A DNA stretch of 53,481 nt, taken from Campylobacterales bacterium. Lineage in GTDB: Bacteria; Campylobacterota; Campylobacteria; Campylobacterales; Sulfurovaceae. Under the pieces are notes generated by a model. That model was not told the DNA's origin, searched no databases, and saw only the letters and a program-made list of their open reading frames with translations. Position numbers and translations under genes: made by a program. The stretch is from NCBI GenBank assembly GCA_014763895.1, contig JACXUM010000012.1, positions 1-53,481 on the forward strand. Reading direction: 5' to 3'. Below are positions 35,024-43,381 of the stretch, one piece after another (positions within the stretch are counted from its first letter, which is position 1; every line of letters begins with the position of its first letter).

Positions 35024-35899
35024 CTAAAATCTGATAGAAACATAAAAACTCAGATTAAATTCATTATCTTCTGAAAGAAAGTTGTTTTTACGATAGATCG
35101 CATAGGAAGGCTTTGTCGTTGTTTCATACTCGCTTTGGGGAAGCCATTCATGATAGACCCAGTGGATGAATTTAAGTAAATCACCCTGCTTTCCTTTAAG
35201 GTCGAATTTGGCATAAACCCCGTCGGATATCTCAAATTTCGGCAGCCTATCGCTGGTTATCATCTCATTCTCCCCCGTAACCACGCAGGCGATATACTGA
35301 CAGTCATCCAACGGTGTGATCGTCGGATTGTCATGAAACAAAGCGATCTGCTGATACTCGGTGATATCATTATTGAGTATCCATGCCTGGATCTTTTGCC
35401 ATGTCTGTTTGATCGAAGCATTGTAACCTCGATGGCGCATATAGTAACTTTTGAATCTCGGCATTTTTACAATACTCGGTGCCATACCGCTAAAATCAGC
35501 GGTCGATTCCATCGCTTTAGGTGATTGCTGCAGAATTTTGCCGGAATACTCTTTATACCCGCCGCTCCTCCACTCTTTAGGCGTCATCTCAAATCGTTCT
35601 TTAAAGGCTTTGATAAAAGAGGAGTGGGAACTGTACCCGCACATATTGGCCACATTTGAGATCGTTGAGTATTTATTGGTCAAGAGCAGATTGGATGCTT
35701 TTTGGAGCCTGATCGATTTGATACTCTCATAGATATTCGTATCAAATGCCTCTTTAAATATCCTGTGCATATGAAATTTACTCACACCAAGATCATGGCT
35801 CAGTTCATCCAGATCGATATGGGTTTCAATATGTGTATAGATATAATACATGATATTATTGGCAATTTTGGTTCGTTTCTGCAAGGTCTCTTTTTTCAT
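35024..35899 (-). CDS. AraC-family regulator with GyrI-like domain
   Basis: A transcription regulator of 291 residues with an N-terminal AraC-type double helix-turn-helix (about 10-115: SKFHMHRIFKEAF, then MCGYSSHSSFIKAFKERFEMTPKEWR) and a C-terminal GyrI-like effector-binding domain (about 135-291). This SoxS/Rob-like layout often senses hydrophobic compounds or drugs. The frame is open to 35959, but the ATG at 35899 (MKKETLQKRTKIAN) gives the usual short N-terminus. AAGGG lies only one base before it, so the start is not firm. It is divergent from the biotin carboxylase gene, with no obvious target gene alongside. Confidence 0.87.
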   Translation of the reverse strand: MKKETLQKRTKIANNIMYYIYTHIETHIDLDELSHDLGVSKFHMHRIFKEAFDTNIYESIKSIRLQKASNLLLTNKYSTISNVANMCGYSSHSSFIKAFKERFEMTPKEWRSGGYKEYSGKILQQSPKAMESTADFSGMAPSIVKMPRFKSYYMRHRGYNASIKQTWQKIQAWILNNDITEYQQIALFHDNPTITPLDDCQYIACVVTGENEMITSDRLPKFEISDGVYAKFDLKGKQGDLLKFIHWVYHEWLPQSEYETTTKPSYAIYRKNNFLSEDNEFNLSFYVSIRF

Positions 35900-36034
35900 G
35901 CCCTTATTATAGCACCAATTAATCATAAATAAAACAATTTTAAAACAAATATTTAACAAAAATGAAATATTAAATAAGCACTAAATAACAATAATTTTAG
36001 CAAAAAATAAGAAGAATGATTTTTTAAAAAATTC

Positions 36035-36040
36035 TACAAT
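36035..36040 (+). promoter_or_regulatory. Possible -10 of the biotin carboxylase gene
   Basis: TACAAT lies 29 bases before the ATG in a very AT-rich region that also contains the palindrome attttttaaaaaat just upstream. AAAGGAAAA is the ribosome binding site. Confidence 0.35.
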
Positions 36041-36069
36041 TACGTTATCTTTAAAAAAGGAAAACTAAA

Positions 36070-37521
36070 ATGAAAAAAATTTCAAAAATTCTGGTTGCAA
36101 ACAGAGGTGAGATCGCCCTTCGGATCATCCGGGCCTGCAAAGAGCTTGGTATCAAAAGTGTTGCAATGTTCTCAGAAGTGGATGTGGAAGGAATCTGGGT
36201 GAGAAAAGCCGATGAGTGTTACCCTATCCTCGGAAACCCAATCGAAGCCTACCTTAACTATGATAAGATCATCTCTTTGGCACTCAAAGCCGGTTGTGAT
36301 GCGATCCATCCCGGATACGGATTTTTGTCTGAAAATGCTGAATTTGCCGAGGCTTGTGAACAAAAAGGCATTATCTTCATCGGTCCAAAAGCAGAACACA
36401 TTGCGCTATTTGGTGACAAAATGGCATCCAAAGTTGCGATGAAAAAGGTTGGCGTACCTGTATTGGAAGGTACGGATGAGCCGATCACCGATCTCAAAGA
36501 GGGTGCAAAAATAGCTAAAGAGATCGGATTCCCTGTCATTATCAAAGCAGCCTTCGGTGGAGGCGGTAGAGGTATGAGGATTGTCAGAAAAGAGAGTGAA
36601 TTCAATGAACTCTTTGAAGCAGCTACAGCTGAAGCCAAAAAATATTTTGGAAAAGGCGATGCCTTTATAGAAAAATATGTCGAGAATCCAAGACATATCG
36701 AGATTCAGATCGTTGCAGACAAATACGGTAACGTTGTACATTTGGGAGAAAGAGACTGCTCTATCCAAAGACGCCACCAAAAAGTTATCGAGATCGCACC
36801 TTCGCCAAGACTCAATGAAGCTGTCAGAAGAGAGCTTTACAGGATCTCCACAAAAGCAATGTTCAGGCTTGGATATGAAAGTGTCGGTACAATTGAATTT
36901 TTGGTTGATGAAGACGACAACATCTATTTTATCGAAATGAACACCAGGGTTCAGGTAGAACATCCCGTAACAGAATTGGTTTCAGGTATCGATATCATCC
37001 AGAGAATGATCGAGATCGCAGCCGGTGATAAACTCAAATTCCTCCAGGAAGAGATCAAAATTAAAGGTTATGCAATCGAGTTCAGGATCAATGCCGAAGA
37101 TCCGAAGAAAAACTTCTTCCCATCAGCCGGAAAGATCACCAACTATCTGACTCCTGGAGGACCGGGAGTACGTCTTGATACCAGCTTATATGCAGGTTAT
37201 ACTATTCCGTCAAACTATGATTCCATGATCGGAAAACTGATCGTCTGGGCATTGGATTGGGAAGGGGTAGTAAGAAGGGCCCGAAGAGCACTGGATGAAT
37301 TCTATATTGAGGGTGTACCGACAAACATTCCGCTTCACAGACAGATCGTAAGAGACCAGGATTTTATAGACGGTATCTTCAATACCAGTTATCTGGATAA
37401 AAAACTGGAAGGATTCAACCTTGATGCGATCCATGATATCGAAGAAGAAGAAAAACGTATGGAACAAATTACCAAACTGATCAAGATGATCAAAAACAAC
37501 AACATCGCCGTAAGACACTAA
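36070..37521 (+). CDS. Biotin carboxylase (acetyl-CoA carboxylase AccC or pyruvate carboxylase subunit A)
   Basis: ATP-grasp enzyme that carboxylates biotin on a carrier protein; 483 residues. The N-terminus ILVANRGEIALRIIRACKELG, the ATP-binding glycine loop AAFGGGGRGMRIV, HLGERDCSIQRRHQKVIEIAPSP (split here by family variation) and FIEMNTRVQVEHPVTE are all present. It is about 35 residues longer than E. coli AccC, with a charged C-terminal extension (EEEEKRMEQITKLIKMIKN). That length is nearer to the separate A subunit of two-subunit pyruvate or 2-oxoglutarate carboxylases. No accB or carboxyltransferase gene is adjacent, so the substrate is undecided. Confidence 0.9.
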   Translation: MKKISKILVANRGEIALRIIRACKELGIKSVAMFSEVDVEGIWVRKADECYPILGNPIEAYLNYDKIISLALKAGCDAIHPGYGFLSENAEFAEACEQKGIIFIGPKAEHIALFGDKMASKVAMKKVGVPVLEGTDEPITDLKEGAKIAKEIGFPVIIKAAFGGGGRGMRIVRKESEFNELFEAATAEAKKYFGKGDAFIEKYVENPRHIEIQIVADKYGNVVHLGERDCSIQRRHQKVIEIAPSPRLNEAVRRELYRISTKAMFRLGYESVGTIEFLVDEDDNIYFIEMNTRVQVEHPVTELVSGIDIIQRMIEIAAGDKLKFLQEEIKIKGYAIEFRINAEDPKKNFFPSAGKITNYLTPGGPGVRLDTSLYAGYTIPSNYDSMIGKLIVWALDWEGVVRRARRALDEFYIEGVPTNIPLHRQIVRDQDFIDGIFNTSYLDKKLEGFNLDAIHDIEEEEKRMEQITKLIKMIKNNNIAVRH

Positions 37522-37545
37522 TCGTCTCATAACTTCCTATTTACA

Positions 37546-37567
37546 CTCCCGTCGGAACCGACGGGAG
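37546..37567. terminator. Perfect hairpin after the biotin carboxylase gene
   Basis: Arms ctcccgtcgg and ccgacgggag are separated by aa, starting 24 bases past the stop. The GC-rich stem is strong, but no T-run follows on either strand. It lies between convergent transcripts and probably ends the plus-strand one. Confidence 0.55.
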
Positions 37568-37616
37568 ATATCAACAGATCACTATAAACTTTCAATACTT
37601 TTTCAAAAAGATCCAT

Positions 37617-37640
37617 ATCCCACCTTTTCTGGAGTGGGAT
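37617..37640 (-). terminator. Candidate terminator of the RND efflux operon
   Basis: Stem atcccac / gtgggat with a 10-base loop lies 18 bases past the stop of the last RND gene. On the minus strand it is followed by atggatcttttt, so the T-run is slightly displaced. Confidence 0.45.
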
Positions 37641-37658
37641 AAGATTAAAAATGTAGAT

Positions 37659-39383
37659 TTATTTGGTAATTGAAATATTATTGATATTGCAATGATCGGA
37701 CGGTTTGAAATCCATTGCTTTTGCATTGTCCATCAAAACAGGTACAAAAAGCAATGAAACGAACACTGCAGCCACTGTTCCTGAGATCAACGCTACTCCC
37801 AGCCCCCCAAAAACAGGGTCGCTTGCAAGCAAAGCCGAGCCAAGGATGATCGCTACAGCTGTCAATGCGATCGGTTTAGCCCTTGTCGCTGTCGCCACTG
37901 CGATCGCCCGTCGTTTTGGCAAGCCGTGACACTCCATCAAGGCTTTGGCAAAATCAATCAAAAGAAGTGAGTTTCTCGAACTGATACCCATCAAGGCAAT
38001 GAAACCGATCAAGGACGTTGCTGTCAGGAAAAATGTCTCCGAAGTAAACCAGTTGGCTACCCAGTGCCCGACAATAACCCCGATCAATGAGAGGAACGAT
38101 CCCAAAAGAATGATCCCGCTAAGTACAAAGCTCTTATAGTACACAACCAAAAGCAGGAAGATGAGAAGCAACGCCGCAATGAAAGCACCACCAAGATCCC
38201 TAAAGGTATCCAACGTTACTTTCATCTCTCCATCCCATCTTAGAAGGAATTTCTCGCCCGTTTTTTTATCACTTAAATGCAGATCAAACATATAGGTTGA
38301 CATTCCCGGTTCTTTTTCTACTTCATACTCTTTGGAGAAATACTCAATGATTTGGCTTCTTGCATCAAGCAGAGGATAGACTTGGGAAACCATATCCGTT
38401 TCTGCGATTACGTTAGCCATACGGCTAAGATCTTTATGCATAATCATCGGGCTGGAATCTGTTTTTCTGATCGTCACTACTTCACTTAGCGGCACAAGCA
38501 TCCCCTCCATATTCATCAAGTTTAAAGAGGAAAGTTTGCTTTGAAGGACCTCTTGTTCACTTGATTTTAACTGTTTGCTCTCTTTATCTAAAGTCAAATA
38601 TATAGGTATCTGATCAGGGAAATCTTTTGAATTTTTATGTGCAACGACCATCCCTTCGAATGCCAGATACAGGATATTATTCACCTGTTCCACACTCAAA
38701 CCGCTTCTGGCGATTTTCTCTTTGTCCGGTACCAGTTCATATTTGCTGTAGATTTCATCCTGCATCACATCAACATCCACCAATCCCTCTGTTTTCGACA
38801 AAATGGCAGCTACTGCATTGGATAGCTCTCTGATCTTTGCAGAATCATTGCCATGCACTTCGACCACGATCGATGCCATTGTAGGAGGACCTGCAGGCTG
38901 CTCGATAAACTTGATACTCGTCCCGGACACAATATTGCTACAAGATTTTTGAACAATAGGTCTAAGACGCTTTGTCATCAAGAATGAGGGTTCATCCCTT
39001 TCATGTTTATCGGTCAAATTCACTGCGATCTCTGCAACATCTTCGGTACGTTTCATACTCGCACCTTTCACAAGCCCGGCATAGTCAAGCGGTATTCCCT
39101 GCCCTAAGAAAAGCTCGAGATTCATCACCTCTCTCTCTTTTTCAAGGAAACCGATCACACAATCACTGACTTGCTTGGTTTGTTCAATGGAACTGCCTGT
39201 CGGAGTATCGATATAGATAGAAAAGGTATTGTCACTTTTCCCGGGAAGCATTTTTGCCAAAACAAGCTGTGTTGGGAACATGAGCAATGAACCAAAAAAT
39301 GCCAAAGCTGTCAGTAAAATCACCTTTTTCTTCTTAGCTTTGTTATCTAATATCTTATAGATAAATTCTTCCAGTCGTTTCAT
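37659..39383 (-). CDS. RND efflux pump, C-terminal half (separate polypeptide)
   Basis: A 574-residue protein equal to the second half of an AcrB-like RND pump: TM7 near 20-43, a large periplasmic porter part (about 45-390) and TM8-TM12 (about 395-555). The TM10 region reads SSRNSLLLIDFAK, so Arg470 stands where AcrB has the proton-relay Lys940. Its ATG overlaps the stop of the N-terminal half by one base (TGATG), and AAAAGGGG lies seven bases upstream, so it has its own good ribosome binding site. It would assemble with the preceding protein into one transporter. Confidence 0.88.
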   Translation of the reverse strand: MKRLEEFIYKILDNKAKKKKVILLTALAFFGSLLMFPTQLVLAKMLPGKSDNTFSIYIDTPTGSSIEQTKQVSDCVIGFLEKEREVMNLELFLGQGIPLDYAGLVKGASMKRTEDVAEIAVNLTDKHERDEPSFLMTKRLRPIVQKSCSNIVSGTSIKFIEQPAGPPTMASIVVEVHGNDSAKIRELSNAVAAILSKTEGLVDVDVMQDEIYSKYELVPDKEKIARSGLSVEQVNNILYLAFEGMVVAHKNSKDFPDQIPIYLTLDKESKQLKSSEQEVLQSKLSSLNLMNMEGMLVPLSEVVTIRKTDSSPMIMHKDLSRMANVIAETDMVSQVYPLLDARSQIIEYFSKEYEVEKEPGMSTYMFDLHLSDKKTGEKFLLRWDGEMKVTLDTFRDLGGAFIAALLLIFLLLVVYYKSFVLSGIILLGSFLSLIGVIVGHWVANWFTSETFFLTATSLIGFIALMGISSRNSLLLIDFAKALMECHGLPKRRAIAVATATRAKPIALTAVAIILGSALLASDPVFGGLGVALISGTVAAVFVSLLFVPVLMDNAKAMDFKPSDHCNINNISITK

Positions 39384-41008
39384 CAGTATTCCCCTTTTTG
39401 AACATCATGATGGTGATGATGTGGATGCTTCGGTTTTTTAAGGAGTTTCAAACTCAGATACGGTGTAAAGATATAGGCAACGACAAGAGATGCCAACAAT
39501 GCAACCGGGACATTATACGGAATCGGCTGCATGAATGATCCCATCATCCCACCAACGAACGCCATAGGTACCATTGTCATGATGATCGCCAATGTTGCAA
39601 CGTTTGTCGGCGCACCGATCTCATCGGTTGCTTCGACAAGCAGTTCATCCATCTCTTTGTTTTCCCCTCCATGGCTATGGAGATGCCTATGGATGTTTTC
39701 GATCACAATGATCGCCGCATCCACCAATAGACCTAAAGAGAGAAGAAAAGCAAAGAGCGTGATCCTATTGATCGTCTGGCCTGATAGATATGCCACAAAA
39801 AGCGTAATCGCCAAAATCGCCGGAACGGTAAAAGTAACAATGATAGACTCCCTCCAGCCCAGTGCAAACACAAGCATAAAGGCTATGATAAAGATCGTAA
39901 TGATCAAGTGGCTCATCAGCTCATTAACCGCTTCGTTCGCACGATGTCCATAGTTCCTTGTCACCAGATACCCGATCCCTGCATCGGCAAACTCTTTTTC
40001 ATGCGCTTTAAGCACTTTCATGACATCATCTGCAACAAAAACCGCATTCGTTCCTGCAAGTTTTGCCACCGTCAGCGTGATCTGTTTTGTCAGCGGAGAC
40101 ATTTTTGTCTGCTCTACATCGTTTTTATACTGGATCTGAGCATCCTGGAAATTTTGAATATCAATGCCATTGGTGACGGTTGCAACATCTTTGAGATAGA
40201 TCGGTGATCCCATATATTGTGCCACGATCACATTGCCAACATCTTTAACACTTTCGATGGCATTCTCAACACCAAAGATAACCAATTTCTTATCCTGTGT
40301 TCTTCCTTTGACATCAGGAACATCCACCGCAACAGATTGTACCGCTTTCATAATCTGTCCCAAAGAGAGATTATACGCAGCAAGTTTTCCCATATCGACT
40401 TCTACATTATACTGAGCTTTATGGGCACCCTTGAGTGTAGTTTTCGCCACGTTGTCTATGGCATTGAGCTTTTGCTGGATTTCTCTAACTTTATTAAAGA
40501 GCATAACATCATTAACACTGGATCCCTCTTTTGGATAAAAAGCAACCGTAACGATAGGAATATCGATATCGATATCAAACGGCTTGATCAGAGGCTGCAT
40601 CACACCTTTTGGCATCTCATCCATATTCTGCATCACTTTGTCATAGAGTTTGAGGTTCGAATCTTCCCTATTTTCACCAATATAGTACATCACATTGACA
40701 ATCCCTACGTTATCCATTGCCATACCGTAAATATGCTCGATCCCTCTGACTTCTCTTAGTTTTCTTTCCAAAGGATTGATAATGATATTTTCGATCTCTT
40801 TGGGGGAAGCGCCGGGCATAGCGATAATCACAGCTCCTCCTGAAATTGCGATCTGCGGGTCTTCTTCTCTTGGCATCACATTCAGTGCCAGATACCCCAT
40901 CATGAGTAAAAAAACACCCAATACCGCAGTTAAAGGATTACGTAAAAATCCTTTTGCCAATTTACCTGCCACATCGGTGACTTGATATTCGTTTTTTTTC
41001 TCCATCAT
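39383..41008 (-). CDS. RND efflux pump, N-terminal half (separate polypeptide)
   Basis: A 541-residue protein equal to the first half of an RND pump: TM1 near 26-44, the periplasmic porter part (about 45-360) and TM2-TM6 (about 365-522). TM4 reads GLLVDAAIIVIEN, a single Asp430 followed by Ala431. Drug pumps such as AcrB have two Asp; metal pumps such as CusA have the VDAA form. A His-rich loop (HRHLHSHG, 440-447) follows TM4, and the C-terminus carries His528 and His530-534. It ends exactly in the cytoplasmic loop before TM7. It follows the adaptor gene by five bases. The substrate is unknown; metal is a guess. Confidence 0.88.
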   Translation of the reverse strand: MMEKKNEYQVTDVAGKLAKGFLRNPLTAVLGVFLLMMGYLALNVMPREEDPQIAISGGAVIIAMPGASPKEIENIIINPLERKLREVRGIEHIYGMAMDNVGIVNVMYYIGENREDSNLKLYDKVMQNMDEMPKGVMQPLIKPFDIDIDIPIVTVAFYPKEGSSVNDVMLFNKVREIQQKLNAIDNVAKTTLKGAHKAQYNVEVDMGKLAAYNLSLGQIMKAVQSVAVDVPDVKGRTQDKKLVIFGVENAIESVKDVGNVIVAQYMGSPIYLKDVATVTNGIDIQNFQDAQIQYKNDVEQTKMSPLTKQITLTVAKLAGTNAVFVADDVMKVLKAHEKEFADAGIGYLVTRNYGHRANEAVNELMSHLIITIFIIAFMLVFALGWRESIIVTFTVPAILAITLFVAYLSGQTINRITLFAFLLSLGLLVDAAIIVIENIHRHLHSHGGENKEMDELLVEATDEIGAPTNVATLAIIMTMVPMAFVGGMMGSFMQPIPYNVPVALLASLVVAYIFTPYLSLKLLKKPKHPHHHHHDVQKGEY

Positions 41009-41013
41009 TTATC

Positions 41014-41814
41014 CTAACTGTTGATGATCACTTTCGCATACATTCCTGGATAAACAGGTATATCCTGGTTGTCAAATGTCATCTTGATCGTAAATTTATG
41101 TGTCATCGGATTTGAACTTGGAATGATTGAACTGATCTTTCCTGTGGTTTTCAATCCTATCGAAGGAATTTCTATCGAAACTTCTTTGCCAATTTCTATG
41201 TTTTTCAGATCCGACTCACTGATCTCTGCAAGGATCTTCAGCCTGCTAAGATCGGTCAGTACCACTGCCGGCATACCCGGGATTGCCATTTCACCTTCAT
41301 TGACTTTCTTTGCTACGATAACACCATCATTAGGCGCCTTAACTTTTAAGTAGTTGTATTGGTTCAGCACTTCTTCTTTTTTTGCCAATGCCTGATTGAC
41401 CTGCTCTTTTGCGATATCGACCATGTCTTTGAGATTTTTTGCAGCAAGCTGCAGTGTTTCAAGCTCATATTTTGAAACCATTTTCTTTTGATAAAGACGT
41501 TCATGTCTTTGCAGATTGATCAGTACATTGTTGTATTGATTCATATTCATCTGCAAAGCCAATCGTGCCTGAGATATAGCAAGTTCTACCTGTCTTTCTG
41601 CCGCTTCTATCTCTTTAGAGTCGATCTCATAAAGCAGCTGGTCCTTATGAACGATATCTCCTTCTGCTACAGCCATGGTCTTAACATAACCCATATACCG
41701 GCTAGTGATCATTTTTTGATTGTCAGAGATCACACTCCCGCTTAGATTGATCTCCACTGCCCCTAAAGCTGTTGCCGCCAAGGCAAACGTTATTGCTACA
41801 ATGCTTTTTTTCAT
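41014..41814 (-). CDS. RND-type periplasmic adaptor (membrane fusion protein)
   Basis: A 266-residue adaptor with a signal peptide (about 1-18, ending LGAVE), a lipoyl half (YVKTMAVAEGDIVHKDQLLYEID), an alpha-helical hairpin (about 75-145), the second lipoyl half (YLKVKAPNDGVIVAKKVNEGE) and a beta-barrel (about 185-266). It lacks a lipobox. Its ATG overlaps the TolC-family gene stop (ATGA), and the split RND pump follows, giving a complete tripartite efflux operon. Confidence 0.9.
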   Translation of the reverse strand: MKKSIVAITFALAATALGAVEINLSGSVISDNQKMITSRYMGYVKTMAVAEGDIVHKDQLLYEIDSKEIEAAERQVELAISQARLALQMNMNQYNNVLINLQRHERLYQKKMVSKYELETLQLAAKNLKDMVDIAKEQVNQALAKKEEVLNQYNYLKVKAPNDGVIVAKKVNEGEMAIPGMPAVVLTDLSRLKILAEISESDLKNIEIGKEVSIEIPSIGLKTTGKISSIIPSSNPMTHKFTIKMTFDNQDIPVYPGMYAKVIINS

Positions 41815-43190
41815 ACATTCCCTCCGTTATTTAAAATACTGTTCAACTCAAAGATTTTGGTATTTCGCTCATTTTCTACCGTCAAAAGTTTTAACAGCAT
41901 TTCAAGCTCTTTTGACTGTTTGATCAAAAGATCCGAAATTGAAACCAATCCTTCCTTATAACGTTCATGGTAGTTTTCATATACTTTTTTTGCAAAAATC
42001 AATTGCTTTTTATAATTGTCAATATCGGCTGATTTGCTCAGAACTTCGGTTTGAAGTTTTTTCACCTGCAACGCAATCCCGTTTTTAGCAAGATCTACCT
42101 GATCATGCACTTTGAGGTAATTGACCTTTGCTCTTTCAAGATTTGCCGCATCAATACCGCCGTTAAAGATATTCCACTTAAACTGGATACCAAAAGTATA
42201 GGCATCTTTGTCCATGAACTCATTCCAAAGAACATTATCAGCACTTCCATACTCAGCAAACGCTCCGATAGTAGGCAGAAAATTTGCTTTTTCCACATTC
42301 ACAGCCATTTCACTGATCTGAAGACCCAAAAGTGCTTTTTGGATATCAATGCTGTTAGCCATCAGCTCCTCTTTGTTCATTTGCGGCATCGGTGCCATCT
42401 CATCTACTTTTTGTATCGAGCTTACTTCTGTATTGAGCAGAAACGAAAGGAATTGATAGGCAAGTTCCCTGTTGAGTTTTGCCTGGTTGAGCATACTGTC
42501 AGCCTCAGCTTTACGCGCCTGGACTTCCAGCACATCGATATTTTGCGCATACCCTTCTTTTTTCATCGATTTAACGACTGATTCCAAACGATTGATGTTT
42601 TGCATAATCTTAGAAAGATTTGTGATATAGTTTTCCACCAAAGAGATATCATAGAATGCTTTTTTGGTTTGGAAAATCTTTTCATTCAAAAGTTTTTGTG
42701 TATCGTACTGGCTCATTTTATATAATGAATCAGTGATGTGCCCGTACTCGGTCAGCTTCCCTCCGGTATAGATAGGGAGCACATAGGATAATTTGGTGAC
42801 ATAATGATTTCTGGCTTCGGGATAATTAAGATCGCCAGGCTGTTTATTTAATAGTGTTCCATCTGTACAATATGAAGGCGGAGTTGGACTTTGACAAGCT
42901 AGGAAATCACTGAAACCAAAATCACCGAAGTCTGCTTCACGGCTTTGCAGTTTGAAACCAAATACATTCCCCGCATCATTGGAACGCATCCCGGTTACCG
43001 TCACGTCAAGCGACCCGAAATTGTGCCCTTTAGCCGCTTTGGCTTCATACATTTTCATCTGTTCTTCAAACTTTGCAATCTTGAGTTCAAGATTGTCTTT
43101 TTTCAGCATATCCAAGGCCTGCTGAAGACTCAAATGTTCCATTCCGGCAAAGAGCGGCAAGGCTATCAGAAACAATAAATATCTTTTCAT
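41811..43190 (-). CDS. TolC-family outer membrane channel of the RND operon
   Basis: A 459-residue outer membrane efflux protein with a signal peptide (about 1-16, LPLFAGMEHL) and two structural repeats typical of TolC. An insert with two cysteines (SDFLACQSPTPPSYC, about 96-110) could be disulfide-bonded in the outer-membrane loops. It heads the efflux operon and has its own promoter. No regulator gene is adjacent. Confidence 0.9.
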   Translation of the reverse strand: MKRYLLFLIALPLFAGMEHLSLQQALDMLKKDNLELKIAKFEEQMKMYEAKAAKGHNFGSLDVTVTGMRSNDAGNVFGFKLQSREADFGDFGFSDFLACQSPTPPSYCTDGTLLNKQPGDLNYPEARNHYVTKLSYVLPIYTGGKLTEYGHITDSLYKMSQYDTQKLLNEKIFQTKKAFYDISLVENYITNLSKIMQNINRLESVVKSMKKEGYAQNIDVLEVQARKAEADSMLNQAKLNRELAYQFLSFLLNTEVSSIQKVDEMAPMPQMNKEELMANSIDIQKALLGLQISEMAVNVEKANFLPTIGAFAEYGSADNVLWNEFMDKDAYTFGIQFKWNIFNGGIDAANLERAKVNYLKVHDQVDLAKNGIALQVKKLQTEVLSKSADIDNYKKQLIFAKKVYENYHERYKEGLVSISDLLIKQSKELEMLLKLLTVENERNTKIFELNSILNNGGNV

Positions 43191-43218
43191 CCGATACTCC
43201 CATCATTGATTAATTTTT

Positions 43219-43224
43219 ATTATA
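43219..43224 (-). promoter_or_regulatory. -10 of the RND efflux operon
   Basis: TATAAT on the minus strand, 29 bases before the TolC-family ATG. The 190-base region between this gene and serA also contains a short hairpin near its serA end and is otherwise featureless AT-rich DNA. Confidence 0.42.
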
Positions 43225-43360
43225 GCTAAACAAAACTATTTTTTCACAAACATATTAAAAACACTGTTGTTAGATTAAGAGAGGAGATTATAGCGAAGAA
43301 TATCTATTTTGTTAATTAAAAGTACTGATAATTATAAGTATAGTATATAGATGCAAGATA

Positions 43361-43376
43361 AACGGTTCATACCGTT
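43361..43376 (-). terminator. Small hairpin after serA
   Basis: Stem aacggt / accgtt with a 4-base loop lies six bases past the serA stop, followed by tatctt on the minus strand. It is the only terminator-like structure at the end of the pheS-to-serA operon. Confidence 0.42.
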
Positions 43377-43381
43377 CATCC

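Noticed and set aside
37659-41008. RND gene broken by a frameshift (pseudogene)
   Set aside because: The break is in a natural loop, the second part has its own ATG and strong ribosome binding site, and both parts keep full domains.
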